Assembly (NCBI GenBank): GCA_963921795.1
Contig: OY997642.1
Coordinates: 58,574,927 to 58,638,926 of the forward strand
Source of the DNA: Nannobrachium achirus
Taxonomy: Eukaryota; Chordata; Actinopteri; Myctophiformes; Myctophidae
DNA length: 64,000 nt
Reading direction: 5' to 3'
A model generated the notes under the pieces. The model was not told the DNA's origin and ran no database searches. It worked only from the letters and a program-made list of their open reading frames with translations. Position numbers and translations under genes: made by a program. Shown here in pieces: positions 59,301 to 64,000 of this stretch. Within the stretch, counting starts at the first letter, position 1; the number at the start of each line of letters is the position of its first letter.

Positions 59301-62300
59301 AGCTCAGAGGTGAAACTGGTCGCTGCTTTTGGGCTTATTTTCATAGACCTGGTCGCTTATTTCACTCACAGAATCTGGCAACCATACCCGGAGGCACTGT
59401 GTGTTCTCCGTGCAGAGGAGAAGGGGGAAAAAAGAACAACAACAACACGGGGAGCTGCTGCACTATTTACTAGCTTTGCTTTGGATCAGATTGGAATAGG
59501 AACTGAGAGTTGAGATTGAGAATATGGTATTTAGTAAAAAATATGCGACGGGCAAATGTCTCTGGCTTATTTTGGCTTGGTTTTGCAACAGTAGCAAACT
59601 ATTCTACAACTCCCTCAATCTTACCGACGGCCAGGGGCGACTGAACAAAACTGAGCAAGTCCAGTTTTCCAGTTTTCGGTCGATAACGTTCCCGACCCGC
59701 TGCCGAAAACCTGACGATAAGCTCCCGTTCGGCAACCGACGCTATCCGCCGCCTTCCGCCGCCGATTCGCGGCCGAATCGGTTTGGTTAAAAGTGCCCTT
59801 AACCCTTAGTCGAAATGATGGGACGTCGAAATAGCGAGGACTGAAATAATTGCCCTCTGTGTGTTGTTACGCCACATCTCCAGTATTGACTTGATAATGC
59901 TTAGTTCAGTGTTGTATCAACTAGGGATGTCCCGATACCACTTTTTTGCTGACCAAGTACGAGTAAAATTTGAGTACTTGCCGATACCGAAGTTAGGTTT
60001 CTGTACTTAACTCATTTTGTGCTCCTGAAATTAACGGAGTAAAATGTCCAGCGTGCCTCTCGCTTTCTCCATAAGCGGCCAGTCTCTTATTTTGAAGGCC
60101 AGAAGTCGATTGCGTAAACACTTCCGGTTTGACGTCATCACGTCATTCACCGGAATCGCTCGTCGTCAACATGCCGTTGTGTAATGGCGGATCGTTGCTT
60201 TTCAACATGTGTTTTATTAGCGAGAATCTACTGCCATCCTCCCCTTTGAAAGTGTTGTTTGGAGATAATGGACATTGAAGATGAGATTCCCCGTCTGCCT
60301 CAATGTTATGGGATTACTATTTTGTGCTCGTGGATCCGTGATGATGATGAATCGGCGAGGGCGATTGTGCCAGGACCTTCCGCGCAGGGGAACAGGGTAC
60401 AGCTACAGGGTAGAACCGCCGTTACAGTAATATAGTACTTTTCACGAGTATACTCGGGATCGGCACCATATGATACTCGAGTATTTTTCACGAGTATTCT
60501 CGGGATTGGCTACAAATGAGTTAAGTGCTTAAATAGTGTGTGGCGCTCCAAAATAAAATGCTTTAAATAATGATGTTGTCATGCCTAGAGTGAGAGAAGG
60601 TGAAAACACTGTTCATTAGTTGAACTAACATACAAAACTGTCTTAGGACTTTTGATATGTTGTTACCAACATATCTATGAAACAAAATGGTATCGGGCGC
60701 TGCCTTGAGCAATATCGGACGAGTACGAGTAGAGCAAAATAGGCCGGTATCGGGGCGAGTAGCGATTCTGGAATCGGTATCTATCGGGACATCCCTAGTC
60801 TCAACTATCAAGCACCGAAAATAGTCTGCTATTTTTTGTATGGTAACTATATTCTATAAGTGTCTTTTGAATCCTTCTAAGACTTTTTGAAAAACACATG
60901 TTTCTATGTCAGCAATCTGGCCAGCCATCGTCAAAGAAAAGGTCCTTTTCACTTAACTGGAGCTCAGTTAGTCTGTTCTTGAGAGACTTCTATGTCAGTG
61001 GTGCTCAAACCTTTTCATGTGAAGGACCCCCAAAATGATATGTATTTGGCCATGGACCCCCATCTCAAAATATTTAGTTCCAGGGACCACCCAGAAGCAA
61101 AATTTGAGTTACAAACGTACGCTTTAAAAATACATATATCCAAAGATTTGCACACATTTTCCCGACTTTATCAAAAATAGCAGATCTACAAGCTCGCAGC
61201 GCGGCACTCGGTGCCGCGCTGTGAGCTTGTAGATCTGCTATTTTTCACTGGTTAAAGCATTCAATAATTCTAGGCCTAAATGGGTTATAAGTAAAGAATG
61301 TGAGTACTTTTTCCCACTACCGCAGGTGAGGGAGCTGATCAGGGAGCAGCAGAGGCTGGAGGCGAATCGCGCAGAGCAGCAGAAGAAGCGGGTGGAGGCG
61401 GCGGCGGTCGAGCTGCGGCGGGGCCACGCCGAGCTGGAGCAGCTGCACCGCGCGGACGCGCTGCACGTCAAGCACAGCTACAACTCCCTCAACAGGATCC
61501 AGGTGACCGCGCACCTGCGGACCCGCGCCGACCGGCCCCTCAGGCACTTCGACGACGTGGCCGTCGCCGTGCAGAGGCTGCGGGGCAAGATGGAGGCCGC
61601 CCTCGAAGGTATAGGGATGTTTAACGATGAATCTGTAATCGATGAATTGCCGTTAAAGGACAACTTTGTTGTTTTACAACGAGGGTTCATATTTTAGATG
61701 GTCATTAGAGAGAAGAAAAGATGATTGTCAGAATGTTTTCATTTACTTTCTTTCTGTCGTTTTAGTGATTTTTAGAATTTTGATTTGCATGCATGCCCCC
61801 AGGTCGGGGGCAATCTTTCATGGGCAGATGTGACTTATGGGGGCTGGTGTAAATAGTAACAAAGAGTGTCGGCTTGTGCCGGCTTATTGTGTCTAAAAAT
61901 ACATATTTAGCCACTTGTACGCATGCCCCCACACACTGAAATCGAAATAATAAAATCGCTAAAACAACAGAAAGCAGTAAATGAAAACATTTTAACACTC
62001 TCTAATTACAATCTAAAATATGAACCCCTTTTTGTAAAAAAAAACTCCAGCGTCCAGTGTCCAGCTGAAGCTCGTTGACGCGTGTGAAGGGTATATACAT
62101 AGTGGCAATTGTGTTTCTGCACTCATTTTCGTTTTCGGGACAAGAACTTTCCATTCAGTCTTATCAATTAATCGGTTAATCAATCGATAAGGTTATCAAC
62201 CATCACTTAATGAATTAGTCGATAATTTTGCATCCCTTACTCGAAGGGGAAGCGGCGAAGATCCACGCGGCGGTGAGGAGGCCGGACGTCCTGCTGTCGA

Positions 62301-63292
62301 CGCTGGAGCCCAGGACGCGAGCGGAGTTCGTGAAGTACGGCATCAACCTCTGGCTGGATCCCAACACGCACCACCAGCACCTGGTCATGGCCCTGGGCAA
62401 CCTGAGCGTGGAGAACACCAACGTGGTGAACCCCCACCCGCACCACCCGGACAGGTAGGGCTGTCACGATTATGACATTTTACTTGACGATTAATTTTCA
62501 CTCAAATAATTGCGATTAACGATTTAATTGTGTTTTTTGTAGTTGACAATTACATTTCTGTTTGGCTTTTAGGCTTTGAAGTTGCACGTGGCAGATATGA
62601 CACATGACCTAAATATACAAAGAAATTACTGACATATTTGACAACTTTATACTTAAAAAAAGAACATTGATAGTGGAAATAGCCGATCTACAAGCTCACA
62701 ACGCGTCGCATCGCGACGCGTTGTGAGCTTGTTGATCTGCTATTTCCACTATTTTTTTAAAAATAATATATGAAAACTTTGCAACATGGAAACGATTATG
62801 ACGATTATGAAAAATAATCGCGATTATGTCAAATAATCGCGATTAGACGATGATGTAATAACTGTGACGGCCCTACGGAACAGGTTCTCTGAGTGCTGGC
62901 AGTGCCTGGCCACGGAGCCGCTGACCGGCCGCCACTACTGGGAGGTGCAGTGGGGCGGCGATTACGTGGACGTGGCGGTGGCGTACCCGGACATCGCCCG
63001 GAACGGCGACATGGAGCGCCGGTTCGGGTTGAACGCCAAGACGTGGTGTCTGCAGTGCTGGCACGAAGGCTGCTACTTCAGACACAAGGAGAGCGGCCAC
63101 GAGATCAACATGCCCGTGAGCCAGCGGGTGGGCGTGTACCTGGATCACAACGCCGGCGTCCTGTGCTGGTTCAGCATCACGGACACCATGACCCTCCTCA
63201 AGAGGGTGGAGACCACCTTCACGCGGCCCCTCCTCCCTGGGTTCTGGTGCTCCGATCACTCCAGCATGACCATGGTTCATGACGTCAAGTAG
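53307..63292 (+). CDS. Six-exon finTRIM/TRIM16-like E3 ubiquitin ligase
   Basis: Exons, all with GT-AG borders and consistent phase: 53307-53592 (RING: CSICLDLM, CGHNYC, CPQC), 56126-56382 (B-box-like: CDVC, CLQC, CEPH; coiled-coil start), 58547-58642 (96 bases, the conserved TRIM coiled-coil exon, ending ERRRSQ), 61326-61608 (coiled coil, VRELIREQQR), 62247-62454 (PRY, RTRAEFVKYG, LDPNT) and 62884-63292 (SPRY, HYWEVQWGG to GFWCSDHS). The joined frame is 512 codons plus stop, the same length as the intronless copy at 9536-11074, and aligns to it across every junction without added or lost residues. Function is inferred as a ubiquitin ligase with a B30.2 recognition domain. Introns 2 and 3 flank the classic 96-base exon and are probably ancestral. 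Introns 4 and 5 look newly made from MITEs. The SPRY end lacks the CDFGFL-type strand. Confidence 0.9.
53860..54040. mobile_element. MITE with telomere-like core, in TRIM intron 1
   Basis: Perfect 28-base inverted repeats (53860-53887 and 54013-54040, containing CGCCATTCCGAAACACCGC) enclose about 113 bases of (GGGTTA)n-type repeat. Confidence 0.85.
54140..54316. mobile_element. Second telomere-word MITE, in TRIM intron 1
   Basis: TGTTCCCCAGGTTCTAT at the left and its near inverse at the right enclose CCTAACCTTAACCCTAACC words and GGTGAATGCTAACCTGG. Confidence 0.7.
55096..55147. repeat. Decayed hairpin module
   Basis: ATTGTGAAAATAGC is mirrored by GCTATTTTCACAAT. The inner stem is broken. 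Confidence 0.75.
55985..56120. mobile_element. hAT ends at the 3' side of TRIM intron 1
   Basis: A CAGGGCTTGACGTTAAC-type end (inverted) abuts CATCTGAGTACTTTTTCCACC, the inverse of a common fish hAT terminus. The latter stops a few bases before the acceptor of exon 2. Confidence 0.6.
56416..56840 (+). repeat. 425-bp inverted repeat, arm A (TRIM intron 2)
   Basis: From TTTAGGCCTAGAATTATTGA to AAAAGACACTTAT this matches the reverse complement of 60856-61280 with few differences and equal length. It contains a hairpin (56450-56522) and a hAT end (GGTTTGAGAACCACTG). Confidence 0.88.
56450..56522. repeat. Hairpin module
   Basis: AAAAATAGCAGATATACAAG and its inverse around a GCGCGGCAC/GTGCCGCGC stem. 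Confidence 0.9.
56877..56922. repeat. Hairpin module, short form
   Basis: AAAAATAGCAGAT is mirrored by ATCTGCTATTTTT-type sequence with part of the left inner arm missing. Confidence 0.75.
57713..57747. repeat. Hairpin module, minimal form
   Basis: AAAATAGCCGATC then TAGCTTGTA then AATCGGCTATTTT. It is inside a hAT-like GGACCCC-rich element at about 57450-57895. Confidence 0.8.
58295..58440. mobile_element. Left half of the TTAA foldback MITE
   Basis: AAGTTCACCCCCAAAATAAC through CAATTGATTCCGGAT matches the left arm of 1607-1920 up to its palindrome centre. Confidence 0.75.
58464..58546 (+). mobile_element. LINE 3' end providing the acceptor region of TRIM intron 2
   Basis: GAACTGTACTGTCATGAAAC through TATGCAAACTTCTAATAAAA and an (AATC)n tail matches the inverse of the LINE 3' end at 39417-39535. 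The tail ends CAATCAATCAG, directly at exon 3. Confidence 0.8.
58643..58850. mobile_element. ACGTGC-end MITE starting at the donor of TRIM intron 3
   Basis: GTGAGCACACATAGACATAA matches GGCACGTGCACACATAGAC of 45470 after a small difference. The match continues to CAGCATCTTAGGTTG. Later pieces of the same element reappear at about 59845-59921 and 60806-60830, so it was split by later insertions. Confidence 0.7.
58900..59030. repeat. GGTGAATGCTAACC core repeat
   Basis: Four variants of GGTGAATG(C/T)TAACC and CAGTAAAACTATGCC, the core seen at 31535-31740 and 54140-54316. It is enclosed by CATCATTTCGAC at 58848 and GTCGAAATGATGGGACGTCG near 59808. Confidence 0.55.
59922..60797. mobile_element. 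hAT-type element, 876 bp, in TRIM intron 3
   Basis: Ends TAGGGATGTCCCGATACC and the inverse of CGGGACATCCCTA, with GTATCAAC / GTCTCAAC as an 8-base duplication with one difference. No transposase frame. Confidence 0.85.
60856..61280 (-). repeat. 425-bp inverted repeat, arm B (TRIM intron 3)
   Basis: Reverse complement of 56416-56840. It contains the hAT end CAGTGGTGCTCAAACC and a hairpin at 61173-61245. Exon 3 lies between the two arms. Confidence 0.88.
61173..61245. repeat. Hairpin module
   Basis: AAAAATAGCAGATCTACAAG and its inverse around GCGCGGCACTCGGTGCCGCGC. Confidence 0.92.
61610..62239. mobile_element. MITE that forms TRIM intron 4
   Basis: Ends TATAGGGATG and the inverse of CATCCCTTA. 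Exact 8-base duplication CTCGAAGG on both sides (61602-61609 and 62240-62247). A smaller foldback (about 61675-62040; AGGGTTCATATTTTAGAT and its inverse) is nested inside. The intron (61609-62246) is this element plus one copy of the duplication. Confidence 0.85.
62456..62875. mobile_element. hAT-type MITE that forms TRIM intron 5
   Basis: Ends TAGGGCTGTCACG and the inverse of GTGACGGCCCTA. Flanked by CGGACAGG (62448-62455) and CGGAACAGG (62876-62884), a duplication with one inserted A. A hairpin lies at 62671-62752. A second copy of the same family end is at 956-1035. The intron (62455-62883) is this element plus one copy of the duplication. Confidence 0.92.
62671..62752. repeat. Hairpin module inside TRIM intron 5
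   Basis: TAGTGGAAATAGCCGATC and CTACAAGCTCACAACGCGTC are mirrored, with two differences, on the other side of GCATCGC. Confidence 0.92.
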
Positions 63293-63310
63293 ATCTCGTG
63301 GGAAGTAATA

Positions 63311-63645
63311 GTCGGGGGCGTTAGGGAGATGACATGGTAATGTTGTGCTAATCAGTCTAAAAGCGCCAAATTTTGCACAGATGTAGCCCAGGGCATGCTC
63401 TAATGATTTAGCTAGGGCGCCCGAGTCGGCGACCTTCGGGGTCGCCACAGCTCCAGAAAACACCCACAAAACTCTGAAAAGTGATGACTCGTCACTTTTC
63501 ATCACTAAACCATCGTTTTCTGGGACCCCGAAGGTCGCAGACTCGGGCGCCCTAGCTAAATCATTAGAGCATGCCCTGAGCTACATCTGTGCAAAATTTT
63601 GCACTTTTAGACTGATTAGTGCGAAATATCCATAACACCCCCGAC
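63311..63645. mobile_element. Long foldback MITE with TA flanks, in the TRIM 3' UTR region
   Basis: Inverted arms of roughly 145 bases (GTCGGGGGCGTTA and its near inverse; AATGATTTAGCTAGGGCGCC and its inverse) with TA on both sides, as in Tc1/mariner insertions. It starts 18 bases after the TRIM stop codon. Confidence 0.85.
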
Positions 63646-63839
63646 TATAACCCAAGTATGAACTCAAGTACAGTACTTGGGTCGAATTTGGAGGTATATA
63701 TTTTTCGTTTTATTTTTATTTTGAGAATTTCCAATTTCTTTTCTATACCTTTTTACTTCTGCTGCACTACATCTCAGGTAAATGTACTTTTCACTACACT
63801 CAGGACTTTGAGTTGTAACAGGGACCATTATTTTATGCC

Positions 63840-64000
63840 AAGTGCCGCGCTGCGAGCTTGTGGATCTGCTATTTATTTTTTTAATCGTGAAATCTTTTGC
63901 AAATCTTTTGAGTATATCTTTTTAAAAGCAAACATTTGTAGCTCAAATATTTGGTTCTGGGGGGGGTCCCTGGAACAACATATTTTGAGATGGGGGTCTG
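63840..64000 (+). repeat. Partial copy of the 425-bp repeat, cut by the window edge
   Basis: AGTGCCGCGCTGCGAGCTTG through GTCCCTGGAACAACATATTT matches the middle of 56416-56840, starting at the right half of the hairpin. Confidence 0.8.

Noticed and set aside
62873-63505. A 210-codon minus-strand frame
   Set aside because: Antisense of the SPRY exon of the six-exon TRIM gene, extended into the foldback MITE.

Overview
This window looks like nuclear DNA from a teleost fish. It has finTRIM/TRIM16-like immune genes, a dense load of hAT-type and TTAA-type MITEs, tRNA-derived SINEs, CR1/L2-like LINEs and very many (AC)n/(GT)n microsatellites. I cannot name the species from sequence alone. Most of the 64 kb is repeat DNA. 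The coding DNA stands out as GC-rich islands in AT-rich surroundings.

Layout. 0-9.4 kb: MITEs, a solo LTR carrying a nested hAT element, SINE pieces and microsatellites. 9.5-18.5 kb: a minus-strand tandem array of three intronless TRIM-type genes that share a conserved upstream block. The first two are RING/B-box/coiled-coil/B30.2 proteins. In the third, the RING and B-box are fused in frame to a complete PRMT1 arginine methyltransferase retrocopy (511 aa). 20.1-21.4 kb: an intronless PPM1A-like protein phosphatase on the plus strand. 21.8-23.1 kb: repeats split by a hAT element. 27.5-28.4 kb: an intronless SLC25A34/35-like mitochondrial carrier. 29-35 kb: LINE fragments, nested hAT elements and a near-identical inverted repeat. 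36.2-37.3 kb: an intronless KLHDC3-like kelch gene on the minus strand, with a 40-bp fragment of the same family at 19.07 kb. 39.4-41 kb: a LINE with reverse transcriptase. 42-53 kb: MITEs, including a block rich in a GGTGTGACA motif. 53.3-63.3 kb: a six-exon TRIM gene (predicted 512 aa) on the plus strand, with introns full of transposons.

Two results stand out. (1) Introns 4 and 5 of the six-exon TRIM gene each consist of one MITE plus its 8-bp target-site duplication. The donor GT is made from the last G of the left duplication and the first T of the element, and the acceptor AG lies in the right duplication. Splicing restores the uninterrupted reading frame. These look like introner-type introns made by hAT-like MITEs in a vertebrate immune gene. 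(2) The intact RING-B-box-PRMT1 chimera would be a new ubiquitin-ligase/methyltransferase architecture. A third pattern is a roughly 50-85 bp palindrome family (shared arm sequence ATAGCNGATCTACAAGC) in about 20 hairpin copies plus several half copies. It sits inside several otherwise unrelated MITE families, one of them the MITE that forms intron 5.

The coding genes share no obvious pathway. What joins them is mode of origin: intronless copies, tandem duplication and transposon insertion in a TRIM-bearing, repeat-rich locus. Expression of any of them is untested here.
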